From a halophilic archaeon SHRA6 (lineage in GTDB: Archaea > Halobacteriota > Halobacteria > Halobacteriales > Haloferacaceae), in assembly GCA_005239175.1 (NCBI GenBank), contig SOPS01000004.1:124001-188000 (forward strand): a DNA stretch of 64,000 bases. The letters are read 5' to 3'. The position numbers were made by a program, and so were the translations under genes. Below the pieces are notes generated by a model, which worked only from the letters and a program-made list of their open reading frames with translations, was not told the DNA's origin and did no database searches. How positions within the stretch are numbered: position 1 is the stretch's first letter; the number at the start of each line of letters is the position of its first letter. Of this stretch, positions 8,736-18,021 are shown piece by piece.

Positions 8736-8895
8736 CACATTCAGCGAAGGTATCTGACACTCGCCAAATCTATCTCACATTCAGCGAAGGTATCAGACAC
8801 TCGGCAAAACATCTCACAGTCGGTGAATATCTCCGACGCTCGGCAAATACATCTCACAGTCGGCGAATGTCTCCGACACTCGGCGAATGTATCCA
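8736..8895. repeat. tandem repeat of 20 bp, 8 copies, upstream of guaB
   Basis: Eight consecutive units of 19-20 bp follow a consensus close to CACACTCGGCGAATGTATCC. They alternate between CACA and GACA starts, so they can also be read as four 39-40 bp units. The array ends about 65 bp before the guaB TATA box. There is no unique spacer between units, so it is not CRISPR. An ORF running through it is a by-product of the repeat. Confidence 0.85.
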
Positions 8896-8959
8896 AGATA
8901 ATGTGTATATCGGTGAATTCGTGTGCAGATCATCCGCACAGAGGTGCCAACTCGGAACG

Positions 8960-8967
8960 TTTTTAGA
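8960..8967 (+). promoter_or_regulatory. TATA box of guaB
   Basis: TTTTTAGA, centred about 27 bp before the ATG at 8989, fits a leaderless haloarchaeal promoter. Confidence 0.55.
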
Positions 8968-8988
8968 CGTTCCCAAAGGACGGTTTAT

Positions 8989-10482
8989 ATGGCGAACGAC
9001 GCTCCCGAGTTTTCCGAAAAGTTACGAGTACCGGAGGCGCTGACGTTCGACGACGTGCTGTTGCGGCCGATGGAGAGCCGCGTCGAACCGGACGAAGCGG
9101 ACGTGGCAACCCACGTTTCAAAGAACGTACGGCTCCAAATTCCGATCCTTTCGGCGGCAATGGACACCGTCACCGAGAGTGACCTCGCGATCGCGATGGC
9201 CCGAGAGGGCGGACTCGGTGTGCTCCACCGAAACATGACTGTCGAGGAAACCGCCGAAGAAATTCGGCGAGTCAAACGCGCCCACGAGCTCGTCATCCGC
9301 CGCGAAAACGTCGTCACAGCGGCCCCCGAACAGACCGTCAGCGATGTCGACGAAATGATGAGCCGCGAGGGCGTCTCCGGTGCGCCTGTTGTCGACGAAG
9401 ACGACACTGTCCTCGGCATCATCTCTGCAACCGACATCCGGCCGTACCTCGAAGTCGGCGAGTCAGACGCCGTCCGCGAGGCGATGACGGACGAGGTTAT
9501 CACCGCCGCCAAGGACATCACCGCCCGCGAAGCCCTGGAACTGATGTACGACTACAAGATCGAGCGCGTCCCGATCGTCGATGAGGACGATCGGCTCGTG
9601 GGACTCGTCACGATGCAGGGAATCCTGGCGCGCCGCGAGCACGAACACGCTGCAAGAGATGAAAGCGGGCGACTCAGAGTCGGTGCCGCAGTCGGCCCCT
9701 TCGAGACCGATCGTGCGACTGCCGCCGATGAGGCCGGCGCGGACGTGCTGTTCATCGACTGTGCACACGCACACAACCTCAATGTCATTGAATCAGCCCG
9801 CAACATCAAAGCCGAAGTAGACGCCGACGTGGTCGTCGGGAACGTCGGGACCCGTGAGGCCGCCAAGGAAGTTGTCGACTTTGCTGATGGGATCAAAGTC
9901 GGGATCGGCCCCGGATCGATCTGTACGACTCGTGTCGTCTCCGGGGCAGGGATGCCCCAGATCACTGCCGTCGCGGAGGTCGCGGACGTTGCCAGCAAGC
10001 ACGGCGTGCCCGTAATCGCCGATGGTGGGATTCGCTACTCGGGCGATGCGATCAAGGCGATCGCCGCAGGAGCGGACGCGGTCATGCTTGGCTCGTACTT
10101 CGCTGGCACCGACGAAGCCCCCGGCCGCATCATTACGATGAACGGCAAGCGATACAAACAGTACCGCGGGATGGGCTCTGTGGGCGCGATGAAATCTGGC
10201 GGCGGGGATCGATATCTTAAGGACACAGAGGATAACGAAGAGGAGGATTTTGTCCCCGAGGGTGTCGAAGCGGCAACGCCGTACAAGGGGACGATCGCCT
10301 CCGAACTCCACCAGCTTGTCGGCGGGATGAAATCCGGAATGGGCTATGTCGGTGCAGCGACGGTTCCAGAAGTCAAATCCCGCGCCCGGTTCGTCCGCGT
10401 CTCGTCGGCCGGACAGACTGAAGGGCACCCACACGACGTGATGATTACCGACGAGGCACCGAACTACAGCCCGAACGAGTAA
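8989..10482 (+). CDS. guaB: inosine-5'-monophosphate dehydrogenase
   Basis: Oxidises IMP to XMP with NAD, the committed step of GMP synthesis. The 497-aa protein has the full IMPDH layout. The N-terminal barrel start is [17 protein letters not shown], and two CBS domains lie at roughly residues 100-220. The catalytic loop [15 protein letters not shown] carries the active-site cysteine. The flap region contains [10 protein letters not shown]. The start at ATG 8989 (MANDAPEF) fits a leaderless gene with a TATA box 27 bp upstream; an ORF extension to 8923 reaches into spacer. It is monocistronic by spacing. Confidence 0.97.
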   Translation: MANDAPEFSEKLRVPEALTFDDVLLRPMESRVEPDEADVATHVSKNVRLQIPILSAAMDTVTESDLAIAMAREGGLGVLHRNMTVEETAEEIRRVKRAHELVIRRENVVTAAPEQTVSDVDEMMSREGVSGAPVVDEDDTVLGIISATDIRPYLEVGESDAVREAMTDEVITAAKDITAREALELMYDYKIERVPIVDEDDRLVGLVTMQGILARREHEHAARDESGRLRVGAAVGPFETDRATAADEAGADVLFIDCAHAHNLNVIESARNIKAEVDADVVVGNVGTREAAKEVVDFADGIKVGIGPGSICTTRVVSGAGMPQITAVAEVADVASKHGVPVIADGGIRYSGDAIKAIAAGADAVMLGSYFAGTDEAPGRIITMNGKRYKQYRGMGSVGAMKSGGGDRYLKDTEDNEEEDFVPEGVEAATPYKGTIASELHQLVGGMKSGMGYVGAATVPEVKSRARFVRVSSAGQTEGHPHDVMITDEAPNYSPNE

Positions 10483-10564
10483 CGGGGCATCGATCGCTCA
10501 GTTTTTCAGCTGGCGGAATTGTCGGACCGCGTTCTCTTTACTCCTCGAAGTGAAATCCCTCGGT

Positions 10565-11023
10565 ATGGCGCTGGACGTCGAACTTCCCGATCCACCCGAA
10601 CCCACAGATATCGACCCGAATGAGTACGACGACGCGGAGATCGTCGGTGACACGGATTACCATCGCGACGAGATCCGCGACCTTCTCGCGGAGGGTGCGT
10701 GGGCAGATGCGTTCGAGGAATGGGCCGAAACGACAGACGTGACCGCCGAAGACTGGGCGATCGTCGAAGATCTCTCGATGCTTGAAGCGTTCGACTTTTT
10801 CTGGGATGACTTCGCTGACAGAGTCGGCTATCACGCGCCGGGGATCCCCGAAGACTGGAAGGAACGAGACCTCCACCCGGAACTCAACAGCTGGGAAACC
10901 GTTTCGTCGATCAATGCGGGGCTGACCGAACTGGGCCAAATCGTCTGTGACATCCTCAAAGAGGAGTACATCGACTGGGAGGCCAGCTACGAGGCACCCG
11001 ACGATCTTCCGGACTTCGAGTGA
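10565..11023 (+). CDS. conserved acidic protein of unknown function
   Basis: A 152-aa, very acidic, soluble protein (MALDVELPDPPEPTDIDP...) rich in Trp (EGAWADAFEEWAE, AEDWAIVEDL, FFWDDFADRVG). It has no cysteine ribbon, signal peptide or membrane helix. I do not recognise a family. Its stop is 6 bp before the cobT GTG, so the two genes are probably co-transcribed, but nothing in the sequence links it to cobalamin chemistry. The start at ATG 10565 is preferred over one 15 bp upstream because the extra residues are basic and atypical. Confidence 0.75.
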   Translation: MALDVELPDPPEPTDIDPNEYDDAEIVGDTDYHRDEIRDLLAEGAWADAFEEWAETTDVTAEDWAIVEDLSMLEAFDFFWDDFADRVGYHAPGIPEDWKERDLHPELNSWETVSSINAGLTELGQIVCDILKEEYIDWEASYEAPDDLPDFE

Positions 11024-11029
11024 TCGGGC

Positions 11030-12103
11030 GTGGAGAGGCTCAGCCCGATCGACGTCCCAGCGATCGACGAGGATGCAGTCCAAGCCGCAAGCGAACGCCA
11101 GGAGTCGCTCGCAAAGCCGCCCGGTAGCCTCGGCCGACTGGAGGCACTCGCAGTCAACATCGCTGGGATGCAGGCAAATATGCAGCCGTCGATCGACCCC
11201 GCGGCGATCGTCACCGCAGTCGCCGACCACGGTGTTGCCGATGCGGGCGTGAGTGCATACCCGAGTGCGGTCACAGGAGGTATGCTCACGGCGTTCGTCG
11301 AAGGTGGCGCAGCGGTGAACGCGATCGCCGCGGCAAACGGGGTCGAGACGATCGTCTGCGATTTCGGGGTGAACAACGGGCCAGCCGCAGTCGGACCCGA
11401 GCGCTACGATCAAGCGGTCATCGACTGTCGGATTCGCGATCGACCAGACGGACGTGTCGGGACGGATAACCTGGCTGCGGGCCCGGCGATGTCCCGCGAG
11501 GAGGCGATCGATGCGATCGAGCGGGGTCGATCGGTCGTCCGCACACACCTCCCAAACGTGCGGTGCGTGGGACTCGGCGAGATGGGAATTGCCAACAGCA
11601 CTGCCGCCGCGGCGATCACCGCGGTCATGACCGACAGACCGGTGTCCGAGGTCACCGGTCGTGGGACTGGCGTCGATGACGACGCGTACGCGCACAAACG
11701 AAGCCTGATCGCCGACGCGATCGAGGCGAGAAACCCCAATCCTGCGGATCCGATCGATGTGCTCCGCTGTGTCGGCGGCTTCGAGATCGCCGGCCTCGTC
11801 GGTGTCACGATCGAGGCGGCCGCTCGCCGCGTCCCAGTCGTGGTTGACGGGTTTATTGCCGGCGCAGCGGCGCTGCTCGCAGTCGCGATCGACGAGCACA
11901 TTCGATCATATCTGCTCGCTTCGCACGCCTCCGTAGAACCCGGCCACGCCGTGCAACTCGCTTCGCTCGGGCTCGAACCGCTCTTCGACCTCGAGATGCG
12001 GCTCGGAGAGGGAACTGGCGCGGCGCTCGCGATCGGGACGTATCGCTCGGCCTGTTGCGCCCACAGAGAGATGGTGACGATCGATGATGCCCTCGACAAC
12101 TGA
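11030..12103 (+). CDS. cobT: nicotinate-nucleotide-dimethylbenzimidazole phosphoribosyltransferase-type protein CobT
   Basis: CobT-family enzymes activate the lower ligand base of cobalamin by transferring phosphoribosyl from nicotinate mononucleotide. The 357-aa protein has the family landmarks: KPPGSLGRLEALA near residue 28, VTAVADHGVADAGVSAYP near 64, GLGEMGIANSTAAAAI near 182 and the C-terminal LGLEPLFDLEMRLGEGTGAALA. Archaeal members are often annotated by homology only. The GTG start at 11030 lies 6 bp after the stop of the preceding gene, suggesting coupling. The last codons are duplicated downstream (26-bp period; see the repeat at 12075). Confidence 0.88.
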   Translation: MERLSPIDVPAIDEDAVQAASERQESLAKPPGSLGRLEALAVNIAGMQANMQPSIDPAAIVTAVADHGVADAGVSAYPSAVTGGMLTAFVEGGAAVNAIAAANGVETIVCDFGVNNGPAAVGPERYDQAVIDCRIRDRPDGRVGTDNLAAGPAMSREEAIDAIERGRSVVRTHLPNVRCVGLGEMGIANSTAAAAITAVMTDRPVSEVTGRGTGVDDDAYAHKRSLIADAIEARNPNPADPIDVLRCVGGFEIAGLVGVTIEAAARRVPVVVDGFIAGAAALLAVAIDEHIRSYLLASHASVEPGHAVQLASLGLEPLFDLEMRLGEGTGAALAIGTYRSACCAHREMVTIDDALDN

Positions 12104-12136
12104 CGATCGATGAGATTCTCGGTGGTTGACGATCGC
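12075..12136. repeat. 26-bp tandem repeat starting inside the 3' end of cobT
   Basis: TGACGATCG occurs at 12075, 12101 and 12127, exactly 26 bp apart. The first unit (TGACGATCGATGATGCCCTC...) is coding. The second begins at the cobT stop codon and repeats TGACGATCGATGA. The third is partial. Confidence 0.7.
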
Positions 12137-12152
12137 TATACTCAAACCGTAG

Positions 12153-13364
12153 TTACCCGGCCGTTCGGCGCAGCAGTAGCCCTGCAATCGCCGAAACAAC
12201 GGCTGCCAATCCAGCGAGTGTTGCGAACAGCGCCGGCGCTCCGCCCACTTCGAGTACTGCACCCGCGATCGCCGCACCAATCGCACCGACGCCGAACGTC
12301 CCGAAGTAGACGAGCCCGAACGAAAGCCCATGAGCGACATCAGGCGCGTATTCTGCGACGAGGCTCTGTGCGATCGGGGCAAACGCGTAAATAAATAACC
12401 CAAGCAACGCACACACCGCAAGCAGCGACCAGATACCAAACTGCGATGCCGGGACAAACAACAGGGTCGACCCGACCAGCACCACCGCCGTCGCGAAGAG
12501 CATTCGTTCAGGGTCGAATCGATCGCTCGTAACCCCGCCTGCATACTGGCCGAACACCCCGACGAGCAACAGCCCCGAGTACGCCAGTTGGCCCGTCTCG
12601 ACGGTTCGATCGCCGATCGAAACCGGCTCAAAGAGTGGAATATCTGCGAGCACGTCCGGGAGAAACGTGAAAATCCCACGATAGTACATCCCGTACACCA
12701 TCTGGATCGCCAACACGATCGCGAAGCCGCCGACGAGGAGCTGCCGGGCGTCTGGGACAACCGCCGCGAACGCGGCCCCAAGCGATCGAGAGCCATCCCC
12801 AGACGTGCGTCCGGCGTCGGTGACCCGAAGGACAGCACCGATGAGAAATGCGATCACGGCTGGAATGGTGAGAAGGACGATCGCGAGCCGCCACTCGACG
12901 GTCGTCAGTAGCCCGATCGCAATCAGCGGGACGAGTACCGTCCCAAGGTTTCCACCCGCGCCGTGGACTGCCAGTACTGTTCCCCGCCGATCGGCGTTTC
13001 GGCTGATCAGTGACAAACCTGCGGGATGATAGATACTGCCTGCGGCCCCCCAGACGATGAGCGCGAGCGCGATCGAGTATATCGACCCGGCACGACTCAC
13101 CGCTGCAAATGAGACCGCCATTCCAGCAATTGACGCGAGCACCAGTCGCTTTGATCCATATCGGTCCGCAAGCACACCCGCGATCGGTGATCCAAGTCCG
13201 ATGATCGCGTAGCCCGCGCCCACGACAATACCGATCGCTGTCGAAGAGACGCCGAATTCGGCGATCCAGATCGGGACAAACAGCGGAATCGACAGCTCAA
13301 ACCCGTGGAACGTCCCGTGTGAGAGTCCGGTGAACTCGGCGATCGCGCGATCCGATCGGTCCAT
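12153..13364 (-). CDS. MFS transporter
   Basis: A 403-aa major facilitator with about 12 hydrophobic helices. The loop between helices 2 and 3 reads GVLADRYGSKRLVLAS, a clear version of the GxLaDrxGrkxxl motif, and a related loop GVTSDRFDPERML is present in the second half. I chose ATG 13364 (MDRSDRAIAEFTG). The longer reading to 13463 adds a basic, non-hydrophobic extension that is likely untranslated. Substrate unknown; homologues are commonly drug or metabolite exporters. It is convergent with cobT and divergent from ileS. Confidence 0.85.
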   Translation of the reverse strand: MDRSDRAIAEFTGLSHGTFHGFELSIPLFVPIWIAEFGVSSTAIGIVVGAGYAIIGLGSPIAGVLADRYGSKRLVLASIAGMAVSFAAVSRAGSIYSIALALIVWGAAGSIYHPAGLSLISRNADRRGTVLAVHGAGGNLGTVLVPLIAIGLLTTVEWRLAIVLLTIPAVIAFLIGAVLRVTDAGRTSGDGSRSLGAAFAAVVPDARQLLVGGFAIVLAIQMVYGMYYRGIFTFLPDVLADIPLFEPVSIGDRTVETGQLAYSGLLLVGVFGQYAGGVTSDRFDPERMLFATAVVLVGSTLLFVPASQFGIWSLLAVCALLGLFIYAFAPIAQSLVAEYAPDVAHGLSFGLVYFGTFGVGAIGAAIAGAVLEVGGAPALFATLAGLAAVVSAIAGLLLRRTAG

Positions 13365-13533
13365 ACTCGCCGATCGGGACGACAACGTAATTCCACATGG
13401 CTTCCGGCAATACACCCAGACGTGATTTCGCGTAGCCGGTGTTGCTTGGTTCGAACTGCTCACAACTCAAACAGCCACCCTCATTCTGAGCAAATCACAG
13501 CTGGGTGTAAGGGCCATCGACGGCAAGATCACG

Positions 13534-13543
13534 GTTTTGATAT
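13534..13543 (+). promoter_or_regulatory. TATA box of ileS
   Basis: TTTTGATATA lies about 28 bp before the ATG at 13567, consistent with leaderless transcription. Confidence 0.5.
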
Positions 13544-13566
13544 AGACGGGCGAATAGCCTCTTCAT

Positions 13567-16500
13567 ATGGACGAGATCGGAGACCAGTACACGCCTGCCG
13601 ACGTTGAGGAGGCGGTGACGGCGTACTGGGACGAACACGACGCCTATGAGGCGACAAAAGAGGCACACGCGGACGATCCGTCGTTCTTCTTCGTCGACGG
13701 ACCACCGTACACCTCCGGGCAGATGCACCTTGGTACCGCCTGGAACAAGACGCTGAAAGACGCAGTGATCCGCTACAAGCGGATGACCGGCCACAATGTA
13801 ACCGATCGCCCCGGCTACGACATGCACGGGCTGCCGATCGAGGTCAAGGTCGAGGAGGAACTCGGCTTTGAGTCCAAACAGGACATTGAGGAGTACGGCA
13901 TGGAGGCGTTCATCGAGGAGTGCATGCGGTTCGCCGAGGAAAACCGCGAGGCGATGGACGAGGATTTCAAGTCGATCGGCGCGTGGTTCGACTGGGACGA
14001 TCCGTACAAGACGATCTCCCCGGAGTACATGGAAGCGGCGTGGTACGCCTTCAGCCAAGTCGCCGATCGCGGCCTCGTCGAGCAGGGCAAGCGATCGATC
14101 TCACAGTGTCCGCGCTGTGAGACCGGGCTCGCAAATAACGAGGTCGAGTACGATGAGGTCGTCGACCCCTCAATCTACGTGAAGTTCCCGCTTGCCGATC
14201 GCGAGGGCAGCGTCGTCATCTGGACGACAACTCCGTGGACGATCCCCGCAAACACGTTTGTCGCTGTTTCTGAGGATCTCACATACGCTGCCGTTCGTGC
14301 GGAAAAAGACGGCGAGGAGGAACTCATCTACGTCGCCGAGGAGTGCGTCGAGGGCGTTCTGAAAAAGGGTCGTTACGACGACTACGAAATCGAGGACACG
14401 CTCTCTGGCGAGGAGATGGTCGGGTGGACGTACGAGCACCCACTGGCCGAGGAGGTCCCCGATCATCCGACCTTCGAGGGTGCGCGGACGATTTACACGG
14501 CCGAGTACGTCGAGGCCGATCGCACCGGACTCGTCCACTCCGCACCAGGCCACGGTGAGGAGGACTTCGAGCGCGGGACCGAACTCGGCTTGGACATCTT
14601 CTGTCCGGTCGACAGCGATGGGACGTACACCGACGCCGCCGGCGAATACGCCGGGCAGTTCGTCCGCGAAGCAAACGAGGATATCCGTGCAGATCTCGAG
14701 GCGAACGGCGCGCTATTGGCCGACGAGACATACGAGCACTCCTACGGACACTGCTGGCGCTGTGACACCGGCGTCATCCAGCTCGTCACCGATCAGTGGT
14801 TCATCTCGATCACCGATATCAAAGACGAACTGCTCGAGAACATCGAGGACGCCGAGTGGCATCCGCAGTGGGCTCGTGACAATCGCTTCCGGGACTTCAT
14901 CGAGAACGCTCCCGACTGGAACGTCTCCAGACAGCGCTACTGGGGCATTCCGATCCCGATCTGGGTGCCGAGCGAGTCACGTAGCGACTCGAACGATGCG
15001 AGCGGCGGAACGCCGCGAGACGAAGATGCCGATCGAAGCGACCTCACCGAGGACATGATCGTCATCGACAGCCGCGAAACGCTCGCGGAGGCTGTCGATC
15101 AGGACGTCGATCCAGAGTCGATCGATCTGCACCGTCCGACCGTTGACGATCTCACCATCACCCGTGACGGCACAACCTACCGCCGCGTGCCGGATGTCTT
15201 CGACGTGTGGCTCGACTCCTCAGTTGCGACGTGGGGGACACTCGGCTACCCTGGCGAGACCGAGGACTTTGAGGAGCTATGGCCTGCAGATCTCATTATC
15301 GAGGCACACGACCAGACCCGTGGCTGGTTCTGGTCACAGCTCGGAATGGGCACCGCAGCGTTCGGTGAGAGTCCGTACAAAGAGGTTCTGATGCACGGAT
15401 TCGCAAACGACAAGAACGGCCGAAAGATGTCCAAGTCGCTGGGCAACATTGTCACACCTGAGGAGGCGATCGATCGCGCCGGCCGCGATCCGTTGCGGAC
15501 CTACCTGTTGAGCCACGACCAGCAGGGCGTGGATCTCTCCTTCGAGTGGGACGGCCTCGGCGAGACCGTTGGCCGGTTCAACATCCTCTGGAACGTCTTC
15601 CGCTTCCCGCTGCCGTACATGGAACTCGACGGCTACGACCCCGCCGACGTGGACATGAACGACGGCGAGCTGTCGATTGTCGACGAATGGGTCCTCTCAC
15701 GGCTGCAGACCGTCAAAGCCGAGATGGACGACGCGTGGGACGACTACGCCGTCCACGACGCGCTGAACACGGTCTTGGACTTTGTCACCGAGGATGTCTC
15801 GCGATTCTACGTGAAGGCGATCCGTGAGCGGATGTGGGACGAATCCGAGTCTGAATCGAAACTCGGCGCGTACGCGACGCTGTCAGTCGTTCTCGATGAG
15901 GTAATCAGGCTGCTTGCGCCGTTTGCGCCATACATCACAGAGCGGATGTACCAGCGCTTCGACGGCTCGGCGACGACGGTCCACGCGCTGTCGTACCCCG
16001 AGGTCGATTCGGAGTTCCACGACCCAGACCTGGAGGACGACATGGCTGTGCTCCGGGCTGCCGAGGAGGCTGCGGCAACCGCCCGTCAGCAGGGCGGCCG
16101 CAAGCTCCGGTGGCCCGTCGATCGGGTGATCGTCGCCTCCGAGGACAACGCGGTCCGCGAGTCGATCGATCGACTCAGCGAACTGTTCCTCGATCGTGTC
16201 AACAGCCGATCGGTCGAGATTGTCGATGCCTTCGACGAACTTGTCGCGGTCGCCGAGCCACAAATGAGTGCGATTGGTCCGGCCTTTGGCGCGGACGCAC
16301 AGAAGGTCATGGAAGCGGTCGAGGGAGCGACCCGCGAGGAGATCGATGCTGGGGTCGAAATCGACGGTGAGACGATCGAACTCGCCGAGGAGATGGTCGA
16401 GTACCGATCGGAGACGCCGCCGGGAATCACCGGCGCTGACTTCGAAGGCGGTACCGTCTACGTCGACACGACCCTCACTGACGAACTCGAAGCGGAGGGC

Positions 16501-16758
16501 TACGCTCGCGACGTGATCCGACGGATCCAGCAGATGCGAAAAGACCTTGACCTCGATGTCGAGGAGTCGATTGACGTGGGCCTCGCGATCGACGACGACC
16601 GGATCGCCGGCTTCGTCGACGAACACCGCGAGTTGATCGCTGAGGAGGTTCGCGCAGGGACGTTCGGCGATGAACCTGAGGCAGCCGCCGACGCCGTCGA
16701 GACGTGGGATGTCGAAGGCGTTTCGGTGACGATCGGGATCGATCGGCGACGGGAGTAA
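13567..16758 (+). CDS. ileS: isoleucyl-tRNA synthetase
   Basis: A class I aminoacyl-tRNA synthetase charging tRNA-Ile. The 1063-aa length matches archaeal IleRS. The HIGH motif appears as HLGT at residues 54-57 within PPYTSGQMHLGTAWNK. The KMSKS motif is intact (KNGRKMSKSLGN, near residue 620). The editing domain lies between, with the family segments WTTTPWTIPANT and TGLVHSAPGHGEEDF. A short acidic, Ser-rich insertion (around SESRSDSNDASGG, near residue 475) follows RYWGIPIPIW and looks like a haloarchaeal surface loop. The gene is monocistronic. Confidence 0.98.
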   Translation: MDEIGDQYTPADVEEAVTAYWDEHDAYEATKEAHADDPSFFFVDGPPYTSGQMHLGTAWNKTLKDAVIRYKRMTGHNVTDRPGYDMHGLPIEVKVEEELGFESKQDIEEYGMEAFIEECMRFAEENREAMDEDFKSIGAWFDWDDPYKTISPEYMEAAWYAFSQVADRGLVEQGKRSISQCPRCETGLANNEVEYDEVVDPSIYVKFPLADREGSVVIWTTTPWTIPANTFVAVSEDLTYAAVRAEKDGEEELIYVAEECVEGVLKKGRYDDYEIEDTLSGEEMVGWTYEHPLAEEVPDHPTFEGARTIYTAEYVEADRTGLVHSAPGHGEEDFERGTELGLDIFCPVDSDGTYTDAAGEYAGQFVREANEDIRADLEANGALLADETYEHSYGHCWRCDTGVIQLVTDQWFISITDIKDELLENIEDAEWHPQWARDNRFRDFIENAPDWNVSRQRYWGIPIPIWVPSESRSDSNDASGGTPRDEDADRSDLTEDMIVIDSRETLAEAVDQDVDPESIDLHRPTVDDLTITRDGTTYRRVPDVFDVWLDSSVATWGTLGYPGETEDFEELWPADLIIEAHDQTRGWFWSQLGMGTAAFGESPYKEVLMHGFANDKNGRKMSKSLGNIVTPEEAIDRAGRDPLRTYLLSHDQQGVDLSFEWDGLGETVGRFNILWNVFRFPLPYMELDGYDPADVDMNDGELSIVDEWVLSRLQTVKAEMDDAWDDYAVHDALNTVLDFVTEDVSRFYVKAIRERMWDESESESKLGAYATLSVVLDEVIRLLAPFAPYITERMYQRFDGSATTVHALSYPEVDSEFHDPDLEDDMAVLRAAEEAAATARQQGGRKLRWPVDRVIVASEDNAVRESIDRLSELFLDRVNSRSVEIVDAFDELVAVAEPQMSAIGPAFGADAQKVMEAVEGATREEIDAGVEIDGETIELAEEMVEYRSETPPGITGADFEGGTVYVDTTLTDELEAEGYARDVIRRIQQMRKDLDLDVEESIDVGLAIDDDRIAGFVDEHRELIAEEVRAGTFGDEPEAAADAVETWDVEGVSVTIGIDRRRE

Positions 16759-16814
16759 TCCAACAAGCGGCCACTGGTGTCGCTCGATCAGCGTTCGTCG
16801 CTGATGTCCGCTAT

Positions 16815-17951
16815 TCAGAGTTCGTAGCCCGCGTAGTCCATGAGGTCCGCAAAGATGTCTGAGTCCATCGCCTCCTCGTAGACGATGCCGCCGACCATAC
16901 CACCTGGATAGCTGTTTCCGTTCATCGCATGGCTCACCTTGTGACAGTGCAGGAGGTAGATCCCCGGATCGGCATCAGCCTCGAACTCGATCGTCTTCCG
17001 GCGGGCCGCCGGGAGGTTGACGATATCCTGACCGACTTGGGCGGCCTCTGGCATCGGCGACCCGTCTTTTTCGACGACCCGGAATCGGTGGTTGTGGGTA
17101 TGAATCGGGTGGCTCATGTAGCCGTTGTTGCCGAGATGGATGCGGACGGTATCTCCCTGCGAGACGATCACTGGCGAGCCGTCCTCAGGGTGCAGCGTTC
17201 GTGGCGCTGCCCGGCCGTTGATCGTGAAGACGTCAGGCTGGCGATTCCGCGGGCTGTAGTCGACATTTTCACCAGCGAGCCGCCGGTTGAGCCGGGAGTC
17301 CCAGTCTTTGACCGTCATGAACAGCTCCTGATCGGCCGGCTCGTACCCCTTCGGATCGACCCGGAAGATGCCGTACATGCCCATGTCGATGTGTCGATGC
17401 GTCTGGTAGTGACAGTGATACAGGTGCGTTCCGGGGACGTTCGCGGGGATCTCGTAGGTGTGTTCTTCGCCCGGTCCGACGGTGATTCCCGTCGTCGTTG
17501 GCACGCCGTCGTTCTCCCAGGTCTTCGAGACGCCGTGGAAGTGGACGGTGTGCGGCATGTCTGCCTCCGTGTTGTCGAGCGTCACCTCGAAATCCTCGCC
17601 CTCTTCGGTTCGGATGACCGGACCGGGGACGCTCGGGGCGCGATCGTCAGCCTGCCAGGCCCACACCTTCGGCAGCTCGACAGGTCCGCCCATTGAGTCA
17701 CCCGGATGGACCGGCAGCCGGCTGTCGACACTTCGAAGCGTTACCTGGTTGTTCTGTTCGGTTACATCGACGACCTCCGGCGGGGCTGCCGCCGGAAGCG
17801 ACTGTGCGTCATCGTCGCTTTCGGCCTGGTTCGTCGCTTGCGGGGCACTGAATCCCATACAGCCGGCCAATCCCGCGAGGCCTGCGGTACCCGTAGCGCG
17901 CATGAAATCTCTTCGTGAGAACTTCGTTCCGGGAGCGCCAAGCTCAGTCAT
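16815..17951 (-). CDS. multicopper oxidase, Tat-exported lipoprotein, two cupredoxin domains
   Basis: An extracellular copper enzyme of 378 aa. A twin-arginine signal (SRRDFMRATG, residues 12-21) is followed by a lipobox-like LAGC at 28-31, so the protein is probably lipid-anchored outside the cell. Copper motifs are HFHG (137-140), HCHYQTHRHIDM (179-190), HPIHTHNH (281-288) and HCHKVSH (335-341). The length leaves room for only two cupredoxin domains, unlike the three-domain laccases. The first HCHxxxHxxxxM has a full type 1 copper set including an axial Met at 190. The second HCHxxxH has Asn where the axial residue would be. It could be a small laccase-like oxidase or a metal oxidase; nitrite reductase is less likely. 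Confidence 0.88.
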   Translation of the reverse strand: MTELGAPGTKFSRRDFMRATGTAGLAGLAGCMGFSAPQATNQAESDDDAQSLPAAAPPEVVDVTEQNNQVTLRSVDSRLPVHPGDSMGGPVELPKVWAWQADDRAPSVPGPVIRTEEGEDFEVTLDNTEADMPHTVHFHGVSKTWENDGVPTTTGITVGPGEEHTYEIPANVPGTHLYHCHYQTHRHIDMGMYGIFRVDPKGYEPADQELFMTVKDWDSRLNRRLAGENVDYSPRNRQPDVFTINGRAAPRTLHPEDGSPVIVSQGDTVRIHLGNNGYMSHPIHTHNHRFRVVEKDGSPMPEAAQVGQDIVNLPAARRKTIEFEADADPGIYLLHCHKVSHAMNGNSYPGGMVGGIVYEEAMDSDIFADLMDYAGYEL

Positions 17952-18021
17952 TGCAATTAGCGCTTACAACTGGGGGGATAAGTCGCCCCTGCGCGTTCTT
18001 GAGACCCAAGAATCCAACAGC

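Noticed and set aside
8621..9043. ORFs through the 20-bp array upstream of guaB
   Set aside because: By-products of the repeat; basic, low-complexity and overlapping the guaB start.
10538..11899. Long minus-strand ORF (453 codons) opposite the acidic protein and cobT
   Set aside because: It is the antisense shadow of two well-supported genes, has no family signal, and has unusually high Arg/Cys content unlike haloarchaeal proteins.
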